Positions 1 through 11,223 are shown, numbered from the stretch's first letter. The stretch is DNA of 25,456 nucleotides from Hepatocystis sp. ex Piliocolobus tephrosceles (GCA_902459845.2 CABPSV020000163.1:1-25456); one strand, 5' to 3'. Notes: a model not told the origin generated them from the letters alone. Numbers and translations are program-made.

Positions 1-72
1 ATTCGGTTTTATAATTAAATAATGAACGTGAAAAAATGTAATAAATATAAATTGTTTAAATGTAGTTTTTGT

Positions 73-127
<55 letters not shown>

Positions 128-275
128 TTAAAACAAATATTAAAATTAAAAAAAAGTTTTATTTATTTATTTATTTTTTTCTTTAAGTTAAAAATAAGAG
201 AGCACAATTAGAAGCTAGCTACATGCCATCACGTCATATCAAAATTTTTATTTTCATCGTGCATGAAGTATATGT

Positions 276-400
276 AAACATGAAAATATATCCAAACATG
301 AAAATATATCCAAACATGAAAGTATATCCAAACATGAAAGTATATCCAAACATGAAAGTATATCAAAACATGAAAGTATATCCAAACATGAAAGTATATG
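276..400. repeat. 18-bp minisatellite, about 7 copies
   Basis: The unit is close to aaacatgaaagtatatcc. Copies differ by a/g at one position and by one c-to-a change. Because 18 is a multiple of three, the array gives an open frame of repeating Met-Lys-Val-Tyr-Pro-Asn from an ATG at 223. Nothing else suggests it is translated. Confidence 0.9.
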
Positions 401-1103
401 TATAAAAAAAAAAAAAAAAAAAATGCACTAGTTTATCGATTTAATTAAGTGTTCACGTAAAACGAAAAATGTAAATACAACCACATATATAGGTATGTAC
501 GTATTTATTTTTATGAAAAGAGTTGAAATTAACATGTAAAAATATGGTCTATAAACAACAAATAGCTTGCGTTAATTAACCGGGATAAAAATAGGGAACA
601 ATAAAGCATTGAAATTTATGCCTCACACATATATAAACATATATGTATGTATACATACATGTACGTATAGAAATTTGTACCCTTATAACAATGTTACTAT
701 TTTAACATTTTTTTTTTTTGGGGGAGAGAGTTTGTAGTATTTATTGTGTTTTTGAACAGAGGAATGTGTCACAAATTTGTTGGAAATTTTAATAAAGTTA
801 ATTACCTTAAGTCTGAGTTTGTATTATACTATACATAGGTATACATAAGTTAAAAAAAAAAAAAAAAAAAAACTCTGCGTAATAGTACAATGAATTAACT
901 ATAACAAAAAAGAAATAAAGTCTAACATATAAACATATATATATATTTATAAATACATTTTAACACCTCTTAGAAATAATTTGTTAATATATGTTTAATT
1001 GTTAAATAAACAAAAAAAATGTTTTTATTAAATGTATATATATAATACAGTGTTGTTACAACACAATATAACTGAGTATATAATAAAAAAAAAGCAAACA
1101 AAA

Positions 1104-1106
<3 letters not shown>

Positions 1107-1186
<80 letters not shown>
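1107..1186. repeat. Poly(A) tract of about 80 bases
   Basis: An uninterrupted A run is followed to about 1240 by A runs broken by single c or g bases. Such a run is unstable in replication and sequencing, so the printed length may be inexact. Open frames here are poly-Lys or poly-Phe artefacts. Confidence 0.9.
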
Positions 1187-1187
<1 letters not shown>

Positions 1188-1612
1188 AAAAAAAAAACAA
1201 AAAAAAAAAACAAAAAAAAGAACAAAAAAAAGAGCAAAAAGCAGAATGAAGCCATCACTTTTGTAAAAAATTGCATAATGCACAGATAAACACATGGATA
1301 CAATTAGAACGAAAAAAAAAAAAAAGTTTAATAACATTGAAAATATATTTGCATTTTGTCTAAGTTAAAAATGGGAAATGTACATATGTATAGATATTAC
1401 ATACCCACAACTAAAAACGAAAAAAATCAAAGGAAATAATTTAAATATTATACACAGTAAAAATTGATAAAAACAGAATAAACATAAACATGCGCACGTT
1501 ACAAATACAAAACAGTTGAGCAGTTAAGGTTTTGCTTCTTCTTCTTCTTTTTTTTTTTTTTTTTTTCTTTTTTTTAATTTGTTAAAATTTTATTGCAAGT
1601 CAGAAAAAAAGC

Positions 1613-1795
1613 ACATAAAATTATTAACATAATATTATTAACACATAAAATTATTAACATAATATTATTAACACATAAAATTATTAACATAATATTATTA
1701 ACATAATATTATTAACATAATATTATTAACATAATATTATTAACATAATATTATTAACACATAAAATTATTAACACATAAAATTATTAACACATA
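1613..1795. repeat. Minisatellite of 14- to 18-bp AT-rich units
   Basis: Two related units alternate: a 14-base unit ataatattattaac preceded by c, and a longer unit acacataaaattattaac. They share the taac end. The array lies just downstream of the 3' end of the minus-strand membrane-protein gene, so it may be partly in its 3' UTR. Confidence 0.88.
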
Positions 1796-1835
1796 CAAAT
1801 GCGTGTTTACAGAAAAAAAGAAAAAAAAAAAAGTG

Positions 1836-2915
1836 CTAGTTCACAAACATGTTAATGTTCTTAATACTTAGAATTTGTACCTGATAATTTTTTAAAACAC
1901 TTAAACGAAAATCGTCATTATTTTGAGACAATATACCACCTTCAGTTTTGTCATCGATCTTATTTACTTGTTTTATTTCACATGGTATTTTAAATGGTAA
2001 AAACGTGCCCATTTGTGGTTGAAAACGAAATGATATAGTTTTTATAATAACATTCCAAAAATGTAATTGAATATAAATTCTTCCTTTTGCACAATCTTTT
2101 AATAAAAAATCCAGAAGTTGTGTATCTGCTATATTGTGGTTTATACTAGCCAATACATTAATAAAGTTTATGCCTTTCATAATGCCAGGCGATAAAGTGA
2201 TTTCTGACCCACCTATCGGATAAGCAATCAAATTATTAAATAATATATCATTTATATAAGTAACCATTGGATTGTTTTTATTATCCTTGATTGAATAGTT
2301 AAAAAAAACTAATGATCCCTCTTTTAAAAAAGTAATGTACTTTTCTTTATTATATTCTTTATTATAATTCGAAATTGTATTTAATAATATGTTATTATCT
2401 AACACTTTTTTTTTAAATTTTAAATTGTTTTTATTATAACATACTTCATCAGCATTGTTCCCTATTTCATTTGAAGGATAGTAATATAACATAACATTAC
2501 TTATTAACGTACCCATAAATATGTTACTATAATCAAAATTAAAATTTATTATTATGTCTAAGAGTAGAATGTTTCTATCATTTTTATTTACAATTAACCT
2601 TGCACCTAGGTCATTAATTAAAAAATAATTATCATTAATTGAATTCATAAGTAACAATTTTGAAGAAACATTATTACCTATTAAAAAACCTATACTAAAT
2701 ATTATTAAACAAATACCTAATATACTTGTTATTTGTGTAATAATATAAAAAAAATAACTTTTTACAAAAGAAACTCCGCTCTCTTTATTCTTTTTGGTCA
2801 TATAAATATTTAACTCTTTATTAGTTCGTGGGTATTTTCTAATAAACTCATTTATATCATCAACAGTTTTTACTACTCTTTTATTTCGGTATCTGCTTAT
2901 GTTAGTCTCTTCCAT
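1836..2915 (-). CDS. Type II membrane protein, unknown function
   Basis: This is a single-exon gene of 359 residues. The ATG at 2915 is used because the frame extends upstream only through a GTG. Residues 1-54 are polar and basic. One strong hydrophobic helix follows at about 55-80 (YIIT...SIGFLIG). A mixed alpha/beta-looking domain of about 280 residues makes up the rest. A single N-terminal helix after a basic stretch suggests the large C-terminal part faces the lumen or exterior. I do not recognise the family with certainty. Features such as LLLDIIINFNFDYSNIF and a Gly/Pro-Cys region near residue 310 faintly recall LEA_2-type membrane-anchored beta domains, but that is inference only. Its codons and composition match ordinary Plasmodium genes. 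It is divergent from the WD40 gene across about 1.25 kb. Confidence 0.8.
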   Translation of the reverse strand: MEETNISRYRNKRVVKTVDDINEFIRKYPRTNKELNIYMTKKNKESGVSFVKSYFFYIITQITSILGICLIIFSIGFLIGNNVSSKLLLMNSINDNYFLINDLGARLIVNKNDRNILLLDIIINFNFDYSNIFMGTLISNVMLYYYPSNEIGNNADEVCYNKNNLKFKKKVLDNNILLNTISNYNKEYNKEKYITFLKEGSLVFFNYSIKDNKNNPMVTYINDILFNNLIAYPIGGSEITLSPGIMKGINFINVLASINHNIADTQLLDFLLKDCAKGRIYIQLHFWNVIIKTISFRFQPQMGTFLPFKIPCEIKQVNKIDDKTEGGILSQNNDDFRLSVLKNYQVQILSIKNINMFVN

Positions 2916-3325
2916 AATGAACAACACAAAAATAAAATTAAAAAATAAAATAAAAAAATAAGAAAAATAAAAAAATAAGAAAAATAAGAAAATAAGAAAA
3001 TGAAGAAAAGTAGAAAAATAAACTTTATTCTATATATTTTAGTTGTACTTATTTTGGTTACAAAATTAATTCCCTTTTTTTTTTTTTTTTTTTTAAATAT
3101 TTGTTATTTTTTTTTTTTTTTTTGCTCCATATGTTCCGGAGAAACCAAATTTTTTTTTTTTTTTTTTACCATTATAGACAATATAAATTATTAGTGTTGT
3201 GACTATTATAGTTGGAAAATTTTTTTTTGGGATAACATTTAGGGCAATATTTAAGTCAACAGTTTTTTTATTTTGTCTATTTGATTTGCGCAAACTTTAA
3301 TACCATATTATTTTTTTTATCCTTT

Positions 3326-3376
<51 letters not shown>

Positions 3377-3727
3377 TTCCCCACCCATATCTTCTTAACT
3401 AGCATTGCAATACGTACATGTACTAAACATATAATTTTATATGGAATTTCGAAAAAACATAAACTGCTATTATTAATTGTAAAATAAAGATTTCGTTACA
3501 TGTTAATAAAAAAATAAAACAATTGATTATATGCACGAATATTCATGCATGTATTTTCAAACACAGTTACAGCGTACATTTATATTTGTTCATTTTGTTA
3601 GTGAAAACATAATTTACATAAATATACATACATACATATATGTTCTTTTTAAATGCTAGCTATAGCATGGTGTCAATGGTAATTCCCAAAAAAAAAAAAA
3701 AAAAATAAAAAAAAAAAAAAACAGATA

Positions 3728-3773
<46 letters not shown>

Positions 3774-4165
3774 AACAGATAGAACACGAGATTACGCATT
3801 TTACCTTTTTGATTGTTTTAACATTTATCAATCCCGATATTTTTGTAAATATATTTTCTTTTTAATACCTTGCTTTTTTCAGTTTTAGCCATGTACATAA
3901 TGTACATATAATCTTATGTATATATTTCGCTTTAATTAAATAATTGTCAAACATATAAAACTAACATTTTTCCGCCCTTACGTTTTTAAAAATAGCAAAA
4001 AAAAATAAAAAAAAATAAAAACATAAACGCATAAGCAAAACAACAAACAAGCACGAAAACATGAAAAACATGCAAAACATGTAAAACACAGAATAATATG
4101 TACCTCTTAGTAATAATCTGTATGTAATTAAAAAATTGCAGCAACAAAAAAAAAAAAAAAAAAAA
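2916..4165. other. Divergent intergenic (promoter) region
   Basis: This lies between the starts of the minus-strand membrane protein and the plus-strand WD40 gene, so both promoters should be here. It holds several poly(T) runs (for example 3331-3375), a TA microsatellite at 3733-3768 and a 21-base poly(A) run up to the WD40 start codon. On the minus strand, 3293-3167 has a protein-like frame with one hydrophobic segment (FPTIIVTTLIIYIVYN), but it has no ATG and no credible upstream acceptor. I do not call it a gene. Confidence 0.6.
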
Positions 4166-5140
4166 ATGAGCAGCACACCTGCTCCTATCAAATGTAGCGA
4201 TTTGGTTTTTGACATTGATTTTCACCCTAAGTTAAATTTAATATGTGGCGGTTTATACAATGGGAATTTATTATTATACAAATTAAACAAAGATAAAACG
4301 AAATTTAAAAAAAAATGGAATATAAGTGCTCACAAAAAAACAATAACAAATGTTTCTTTTTCACCTAATGGAAAACAAATATTAGCCGCGTCATCTGATC
4401 AAACATGTTCTGTGACAGATTTAACAACAGAAAATATTATATGGCAAAATAAGTATCACGATAAATCATATATTTCGTCTATTTTATACACTAGTCTTAA
4501 CACGTTTTTAACTACCACTGATGATGGAATGATTAGACATTGGGATATTCGAAATGAACAACAAACGAAACCTATACATGAAATAAAACCATTTGATGAT
4601 ACTATAACTTCTATTAATTTAAATGAACAACAATATTCTTTTGTTTGTACGTCTGGTGGTTATTTAGGTTTATTTGATATATTAAATAAAAAAAAAATTA
4701 GTTGTACTAACTTATCAGAAGAATATAAAACTGAATTTACATCATCTCAAATCATAAGCTATAATTCAAGCATTGTTTGCTCAACAATTAATGGATATAT
4801 CAATACATTTGCTACAAAACCATGGGCACTACTCAAGCAAAAAACAAAAGCTAGTACTGACATTATTAACACATTACTCAAGTTTAACGAATATACTATT
4901 CTTTTTGGTACAACTGATGGTGTTATAAAAACTTTTAATTCAATTTCAAACAAAGTAGGAGATGTTATTGCTAAACATCCAAAAAATGATTCTATTGAAA
5001 AAATAATAATTAATAAAAATAAATATATATTAGCTAGCATATCACATGATAGGTGTATTCAATTTTATCCTGTTACAATTAAAGATTCGAAACTTACGTA
5101 TAAAACGAAAAAAAAAAAAAGTTTTTTTAGGGATTTATAA
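4166..5140 (+). CDS. WD40 protein, WDR55/JIP5-like
   Basis: The gene is single-exon, 324 residues. I chose the ATG at 4166 (MSSTPAPIKC); the frame extends upstream only through a TTG and poly-Lys codons from the A tract. The protein is a WD40 beta-propeller throughout. Recognisable blade motifs include FDIDFHPKLNLICGG, NVSFSPNGKQILAASSDQT, DDGMIRHWDIRN (Trp126), GGYLGLFDI and DGVIKTFNSISNKVG, then a last blade with ILASISHDRCIQFYPV. The order and wording of these blades match WDR55, known in yeast as Jip5. That is a nucleolar protein of pre-rRNA processing and 60S subunit assembly. The C-terminus is a Lys-rich tail, as in the family, probably for nucleolar targeting. Other WD40 families are possible, but the run of matching blades makes WDR55 the best fit. 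Confidence 0.85.
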   Translation: MSSTPAPIKCSDLVFDIDFHPKLNLICGGLYNGNLLLYKLNKDKTKFKKKWNISAHKKTITNVSFSPNGKQILAASSDQTCSVTDLTTENIIWQNKYHDKSYISSILYTSLNTFLTTTDDGMIRHWDIRNEQQTKPIHEIKPFDDTITSINLNEQQYSFVCTSGGYLGLFDILNKKKISCTNLSEEYKTEFTSSQIISYNSSIVCSTINGYINTFATKPWALLKQKTKASTDIINTLLKFNEYTILFGTTDGVIKTFNSISNKVGDVIAKHPKNDSIEKIIINKNKYILASISHDRCIQFYPVTIKDSKLTYKTKKKKSFFRDL

Positions 5141-5220
5141 GAGTCTTTGAGTGTCATAAACACGTGTGTGCGTGTGTGTGTGCGTGCATAAGTACGCTCA
5201 TGTTTTTAGGTATTTGTATA

Positions 5221-5258
<38 letters not shown>

Positions 5259-5694
5259 TATACATATACACATATACACATATACACATATTTATAGATA
5301 GATAGATGTACCTATGTTTATACTTACTACTGACAAATTATGTTATGTGTAGTAACATAAGTCAGTGATTATTTCATACAATCATTTTAAGTATATGTTT
5401 TGTTATTTTTATTTTTTTTTTTTTTTTAAACTTATTAAAACTGTTTGAAATAAAGAATATAATTTTTAATATTTTAGTAAAAAAAAAATAAAAAAAGGCC
5501 CTATTTTTTTTTTTTTTTTTTTTCACATGTTCACATAATATAATGTGTTAACTTATATATTATTATATTATAATTTCGTTGAAATATATAGTAAGATAAA
5601 AATGAAACAAAAATTAAGTCAAAGTCTAAGTATGTGCTAAATAAAAAAAAAAAAAAAAAAAAAAAAACAGAAAGAGACCAAGCAATTACCTCAC

Positions 5695-5737
<43 letters not shown>

Positions 5738-5885
5738 AAAAGTAAAACAAAACAAATAATTTAATACTAAAAATATGCATTCGTTTATAAAAGTGTCCAT
5801 GACATATGTAAATTAAAAGCGTGGCGCAATTTATAATATATGTATTATATTTTGACTATATTTGTAAATTAGCGCTATATAAATA

Positions 5886-5923
<38 letters not shown>

Positions 5924-6896
5924 TTTCTTTATAATAATAAAATCATTTTTATATATTTAGTTCTATAAAATGTTAATTAGCTTTTGAAAAATATATACAT
6001 ATTGTTTAGTTACATTTAAATTACGAGTGCAACTTTAATGTAAATATAATTTACTATTTCTACCTTTACTTATCCGCCTATTATTTTTTATTTTTTTTTT
6101 TTAAGAAAAAAGGAAATTAGTGATAATATTTACATTTGCTTCTTTATTTTGTGGTACTAAAAACTTTTTTTTTTTTTTTTTTTTAAACACTATTCGTAAA
6201 GCTCATGGGCTTAACGTATTTGTAAATGCATATATATTTATATATAAGTACGTACGAATTTTTTTTTTTATATCAATTGAAAGTGTAAATATATATATAC
6301 TATATACATTTTCTTTTATAAGCTCTCAACTATGCTTTTATCTATATTTTTATATAAAACTCTATAATATTTTTTTATAATATACTTTCTTGTTCCACTC
6401 TTTAGATAAAATAAAATTAGAACTTTTTAAATGGTATATATAGTAAGCACACAACATTGAGTACAAAATTAGCTGGTACATGGATCGTAGATAATATATA
6501 GTAAAACATTGGACTAAAATTTGGACTAAATTTTGGGCTAAATTTTGGACTAAATTTTGAACTAAAATTTGGACTAAAATTTGGATTAAAATTTGGACTA
6601 AAATTTGGACTAAAATAGAAATGATGATTTTTTATTTATTTATTTTTTGTCTCACATATTCATAATATTAAGAATGTAATATAGTACAATACAATGTAAC
6701 ATAAAATAAAAGTACATTATAATATAAGATCATATTAAAAGAATTTTTTTTTTTTTTTTAAAAAACCTTCTAAATTTTTTAACAAGTTAGAATTACAATT
6801 TTAATAAATGTGTATATGATAACTATTTTTTGATTTATAAAAAAAAAAAAAAATCTCTATAGTAACAAAGTACGAGCATAATACACAATATTTAGT

Positions 6897-6947
<51 letters not shown>

Positions 6948-7036
6948 GTATATACGTACAGTATAATAGTAAGCATAAGAAGTAGCATTATAAAATATAT
7001 TGCACATATCTGTGTACCAGTAAAGTACTGAATATA
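5141..7036. other. Intergenic region between WD40 and ArfGAP genes
   Basis: No gene is supported. The region starts with GT/GC dinucleotide repeats (about 5161-5190) and a TA tract (5222-5250). It also has poly(T) runs at about 5699-5733 and 5889-5922, the 12-base minisatellite at 6509-6615, and a TA tract at about 6903-6937 just before the ArfGAP start. A frame at 6120-6380 is Phe/Tyr/Ile-rich and looks like translated T-rich DNA. Confidence 0.65.
6509..6615. repeat. 12-bp minisatellite, about 9 copies
   Basis: The unit is ggactaaaattt, with variants in the number of a and t bases and in the ggact part (gggct, gaact, ggatt). It lies about 420 bases upstream of the ArfGAP start codon, so it may be in the promoter or 5' leader. 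Confidence 0.88.
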
Positions 7037-8022
7037 ATGTATATAAACACAAAAAATAATAATAAGACATATGAACGTAATATAGAAAATTTGACTAAAA
7101 TAAATGGAAATAACAGATGTGCTGATTGTGGAGCGAAATGTCCTAGGTGGGCCAGTATAAACCTAGGCATAGTAATATGTATAGAATGCTCAGGAATACA
7201 TAGGAATTTAGGTGTACATATCTCTAAAGTAAAATCATTAACATTAGATAAAATATTACCACAATGGATACAAGTAAGTTTTGACCACATGTGACATTTA
7301 TTTGGCCCTATCTGACATCATTTTTAATTTATTTTATATCTGGTATATATATGGTATATATGTGGTATATATGTGGTATATATGTGGTATATATATGGTA
7401 TATATATGGTATATATGTGGTATATATGTGGTATATATGTGGTATATATATGGTATATATATGGTATATATATGGTATATATATGGTATATATGTGGTAT
7501 ATATCTGGTATATATCTGGTATATATCTGGTATATTTCTGGTATATTTCTGGTATATATATATGTGTGTTTGTTTTTCTACACAAGTTATGTTGTTACTC
7601 CAAGGTTACTATTGTTTGATGGTTTTATTTTTTTTTTTTTAATTTTATTAGTGTATAAGTACTATAGGTAATGATCTTTCTAACGCTTATTATTTATACA
7701 ATTTACCACAAGGTACATACGTGCCTAAGCAAGGGGATTCTTCTATGTAAACTTTAAAACAAAGATATAAAAATACATACATGTAAATATATTGGAATGT
7801 GATAGCTCCTCATCAGTGACAACGTTTTTTTCACATACACGTTTTTTTTTTTTTTTTTTTTTATTACAGTATAATGCAAAATTGGATAAAAAATAAATAT
7901 GAGAAGAAATTATATGCACCATCAAATAAGAAAGAGCCTTCCCAGTATTATTCAGAAGGTATAATTTTGTACTACTGTTATAGTGCAACAATTATATATA
8001 CACAACTGCAAACAAAGCAGTA

Positions 8023-8074
<52 letters not shown>

Positions 8075-9601
8075 GTACACATGTATGGACGTACTCAACA
8101 CATTAACATGCTTATGTTTGTTTTTCTCATTTGGGTTATTTTTTTTTTTTAGGAAATGACCCAAGAAATTGTCTTCCATCTGACTCTCTTGCAAAATCAG
8201 AAATAAGGTATAAATAAAATGAAATTGAGAAAAAAAAAAAAAAATCACAAATGTGCCATATACCAATATATTATATATTTATAAAGAATATACAAATGAA
8301 TGTATAAATGAGATAAAAAAAAAGGAAAATAAATGGAAAAAAAAAAAGGAAAAGAAGTGGAAAAAAATGGAAACAAACAAGCTAAAGTTAAATGTGTGCC
8401 ACAAAAAATGTCTAACATCACATGTATGTATATATCTACATATATACATAAGCATGTATTTTTTTTTTTTTCTCATTTTTTTTAACAGTAATGAATATAA
8501 TAAGAAAGTAACTAAAAAGTCGGAAGTTTCAAAAAATGGAATAAACGGGTAATGATATATATATATATATATATTTTTTTTTTTTACTATATGCTCCTAT
8601 ATATATTTACCACCAGTTTTCGCTTGTTAAAATCTATTTTATGTTTTCTGTAATTTATATATTTTCCTTTTTTTTTTTTTTTTTTTTTTTTTAGCGGTAA
8701 TATGATGAAGCATTCTAAGAATGTTGATATTTTTAATTCCTTAAAAATTAATGACAATAATGAATCAGAAGATACAATAAAAAATAAAAAAAAAAACATA
8801 AAAAACAAAATTGAAACAGAATTTATTGATTTTAATAATAATAATATTAAAAATACAGTATATAACAATGATAGTTTTTTTTGTTTCGATGGTGCAAATT
8901 ATAATACAAATAATAATACGTGTGACATAAATAAAGACAATAAGAATGTAGACAATTGTACATTAGACTCTTTTTTCTCTAATGACTTAAATAAAGTCAA
9001 CAAAAACATAAATAATGTATTTAAAGAAACAAGTGATGATAGTTTTTCTTCACCCTTAAGTATGTCAAATACGGAAGATATAAAAAATATAATGAATATA
9101 AGAAAACAGAATAATATTATTAATAATGAAAACAACAGTAATGATAGTAACTATAAAAACAATAATAAATATCATAATAAAAATGCAAATATGTACAACA
9201 ATTTTAACAATTTTAAGTCTTTATCTAAACAGGAATTGAGAGAAGCAAAAGTACAAGCTGCTAAAAAATGTATAGCTGAATTATTTTCAAATGAAAAAAA
9301 TATTTCATTTATGAAAGAAGATTTATCCAATCCAAATATAAATACAAATATAAATACAAATGCAAATGTAAATATAAATACAAATAATAATTATGATACT
9401 AGTAGTAATAATATTAAAAAAGATATTTTTGGAAATTATACAAACAAATCAAATAGTAATATAATGAATGAAAGTATAAACAACTTTTATGACAAAAATC
9501 GTAAAACAAATTCCAATAATTTGACATCCCCAAAAAAAAAACATACTGATTTTTTAATTAATCAAAATAATGATAATAAAGATATTGATTTTTTTTCTTA
9601 G
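7037..9601 (+). CDS. ArfGAP, SMAP/AGD5-type, six exons
   Basis: It stimulates GTP hydrolysis on Arf GTPases in vesicle traffic. I infer exons 7037-7273, 7652-7746, 7870-7958, 8153-8207, 8489-8548 and 8695-9601. All introns are GT-AG, phases agree, and the product is 480 residues. Exon 1 has the zinc finger C28-x2-C31-x16-C48-x2-C51 and the arginine finger R56 ([20 protein letters not shown]). Joining exons 2 and 3 gives [14 protein letters not shown] and [16 protein letters not shown], the normal second half of the domain, which supports the splicing. The wording [17 protein letters not shown] is closest to SMAP, plant AGD5 and yeast Age2. From about residue 150 the protein is Asn/Lys-rich and low complexity. 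It has one conserved-looking helix ([20 protein letters not shown]). Intron 1 holds an 11-base minisatellite. Confidence 0.9.
7342..7559. repeat. 11-bp minisatellite inside ArfGAP intron 1
   Basis: About 20 copies of an 11-base unit close to ggtatatatgt, with variants ggtatatatat, ggtatatatct and ggtatatttct. Since 11 is not a multiple of three, every frame cycles through the same peptide, so several long false open frames appear on both strands. The repeat lies wholly within the intron at 7274-7651, and its units contain many potential GT donors. Confidence 0.93.
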
Positions 9602-9846
9602 GAACAGATGTTAAAAAAAATTTGCATATAAGCATATATACATATTAACATATATATACATATAAATATATATACATATATACACATTATCACTTGTATG
9701 TGTAAGTACATATACCAATGCTTTATATCACACGTGTGTTACATATATGGCGCTTACTTTTTGCATGCGCACATCCCATGTATATATAAATTTACACATT
9801 AACGTTAGCATAATTGTATACATATACATGTATATATACACATATA

Positions 9847-9878
<32 letters not shown>

Positions 9879-10023
9879 GATTTGTACTTATGTTTGTGCT
9901 ATATAAATAATTTTAAAATTTTTAGTAAAGTAACTATTTTTTGGTATAATTAACTTTTGTTTGACACCTTCAATTAATACTATGAATGTAAAAAAATAAA
10001 ACATCAAAAAAAAAAAAAAAAAA

Positions 10024-10091
<68 letters not shown>

Positions 10092-10092
10092 G
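9602..10092. other. Convergent intergenic region
   Basis: The ArfGAP gene and the minus-strand OST-like gene converge here, so it should hold two 3' UTRs and poly(A) sites. It contains TA-rich microsatellites (about 9640-9690 and 9837-9878) and a poly(A) run of 65 bases at 10025-10089, directly against the stop codon of the minus-strand gene. I see no gene. Confidence 0.7.
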
Positions 10093-11223
10093 TTAATATC
10101 TTAAAGTTCTTATAAACTTCAATGTTTTGTAAAATATAGCCAAAAAAAAAAAAAATAATAAAATGAAAACATGGCATATGGTAAAAAAATTAAAAAACAA
10201 ATCATATAACACAAATAAAGTCAAAATAGAAATAAAAGAAAACAAAAATAAATAGTTCATATAAACATTCTTTTGAATTAATTTTAAATTAATTTTTAAA
10301 TAAAAAAAAATAAAATACATATACCCCCCAAAAAGTATTATAATAATAGCTATAATAATACCTATAATAAGAGATATAAAACTAGTGTTATCATTTTTTT
10401 TTTTTTTTAACTTTTGGTCAAGTGTATTATTTTGTTTTTCTGTTATTACTAATGGGTAATATTCTTTATAACTATCAATCACATTATTTAATTTTAATAC
10501 ATAATTTTGCTTTAATATTTTTTTTCTTATAAATTGTGTTAAAATTATACCGTGGGTACTGTTGTTACGACTGATATGTTCTTCTTCTTTCACTGAGTAT
10601 GGTGTTATTTGTATATGGTTGAAAAAGTAAATATATACTTTAATCAAGGGGATAAATAAAAAGCTATTATTATTGTTATAGTTGTTATTATTGTCATCCG
10701 CTATTAATGCATAAAATTTATAGAACCCGTTAAACGGTATAAAATTTATAACTAATAAAGATAGTTGTGCTGATATAAGAGAATCATTTTTATACTTATA
10801 TGTAAATAGAAACGTTTCAGTTGTCTGTAATTCTTTAATGTTATTTGTTTGGTGACCACTAGTTTTTTCTTCTAACTCTTTTATTAAAAGAATAACCCAT
10901 TTGTTTTTATCAAAGTTTTTTTTTTTTTTATTTTCATTTTTTATTTTAAATGTACAATCAATATTAATGACCATATGTGAGTCTATTTGGTTAGTTACAT
11001 TTGTATATTCCTTCTTTTTTGTTTCTTCTCCTGTTAATTTTTTTATAGTTAACACACCTTCCTTTCTTATATCGTTAAAAATTTTTAAATATGTTATCTT
11101 CAATTCATTTAAAATCAATAAATCGGCATTTTGTATATATTCGTTTTTTAATTCATATGTATTATTGGTATAATCTAAAAACATGAAAAGAAAAAAAAAA
11201 AAGAAAAAAAAAAAAAATCTCAT
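10093..11223 (-). CDS. Possible ribophorin II/Swp1-like OST subunit
   Basis: This is a single-exon gene of 376 residues. The ATG at 11223 opens a signal peptide made largely of Phe from a T run, ending near residue 16 (LFMFLDYTNN). A lumenal region follows to about 280, then three membrane helices at about 282-309, 322-341 and 343-366, with a short basic end. Signal, lumenal beta region and three C-terminal helices is the layout of ribophorin II/Swp1, a subunit of ER oligosaccharyltransferase (N-glycosylation). Order and spacing also fit: LKITYLKIF, then a KWVILLIKELE strand where the family has HQxFxxL, then GFYKFYALIADD where the family has a GxYxLxLxxGD turn, then SFLFIPLIKVYIYF. Identity is low and this is my inference. 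Otherwise it is a conserved membrane protein of unknown function. Confidence 0.8.
   Translation of the reverse strand: MRFFFFFFFFFLFMFLDYTNNTYELKNEYIQNADLLILNELKITYLKIFNDIRKEGVLTIKKLTGEETKKKEYTNVTNQIDSHMVINIDCTFKIKNENKKKKNFDKNKWVILLIKELEEKTSGHQTNNIKELQTTETFLFTYKYKNDSLISAQLSLLVINFIPFNGFYKFYALIADDNNNNYNNNNSFLFIPLIKVYIYFFNHIQITPYSVKEEEHISRNNSTHGIILTQFIRKKILKQNYVLKLNNVIDSYKEYYPLVITEKQNNTLDQKLKKKKNDNTSFISLIIGIIIAIIIILFGGYMYFIFFYLKINLKLIQKNVYMNYLFLFSFISILTLFVLYDLFFNFFTICHVFILLFFFFLAIFYKTLKFIRTLRY

Larger units (their letters stand above)
1..1835. other. Intergenic region, low complexity
   Basis: I see no convincing gene here. The stretch holds a 49-base poly(A) run (74-122), an 18-base minisatellite (276-400), an 80-base poly(A) run (1107-1186) and a second minisatellite (1613-1795). 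A less simple patch at about 700-860 has a roughly 40-codon open frame on the minus strand but no start codon or splice partner that I can find. The last part is the 3' flank of the minus-strand gene that ends at 1836. Confidence 0.7.

Noticed and set aside
223..405. 60-codon frame of repeating Met-Lys-Val-Tyr-Pro-Asn
   Set aside because: It is fully explained by an 18-base tandem repeat whose period keeps the frame open.
970..1337. Four overlapping open frames of poly-Lys or poly-Phe
   Set aside because: They are translations of an 80-base poly(A) tract and its edges on both strands. They have no start context and no other protein-like sequence.
3093..3293. Minus-strand frame with one hydrophobic segment (FPTIIVTTLIIYIVYN)
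   Set aside because: It begins at a TTG after a stop, has no ATG, and its upstream side is poly(A) rather than a pyrimidine tract, so no acceptor is credible.
7281..7671. Several long Tyr/Ile/Trp-rich frames on both strands
   Set aside because: They arise from the 11-base repeat in ArfGAP intron 1. The flanking ArfGAP exons show this stretch is spliced out.
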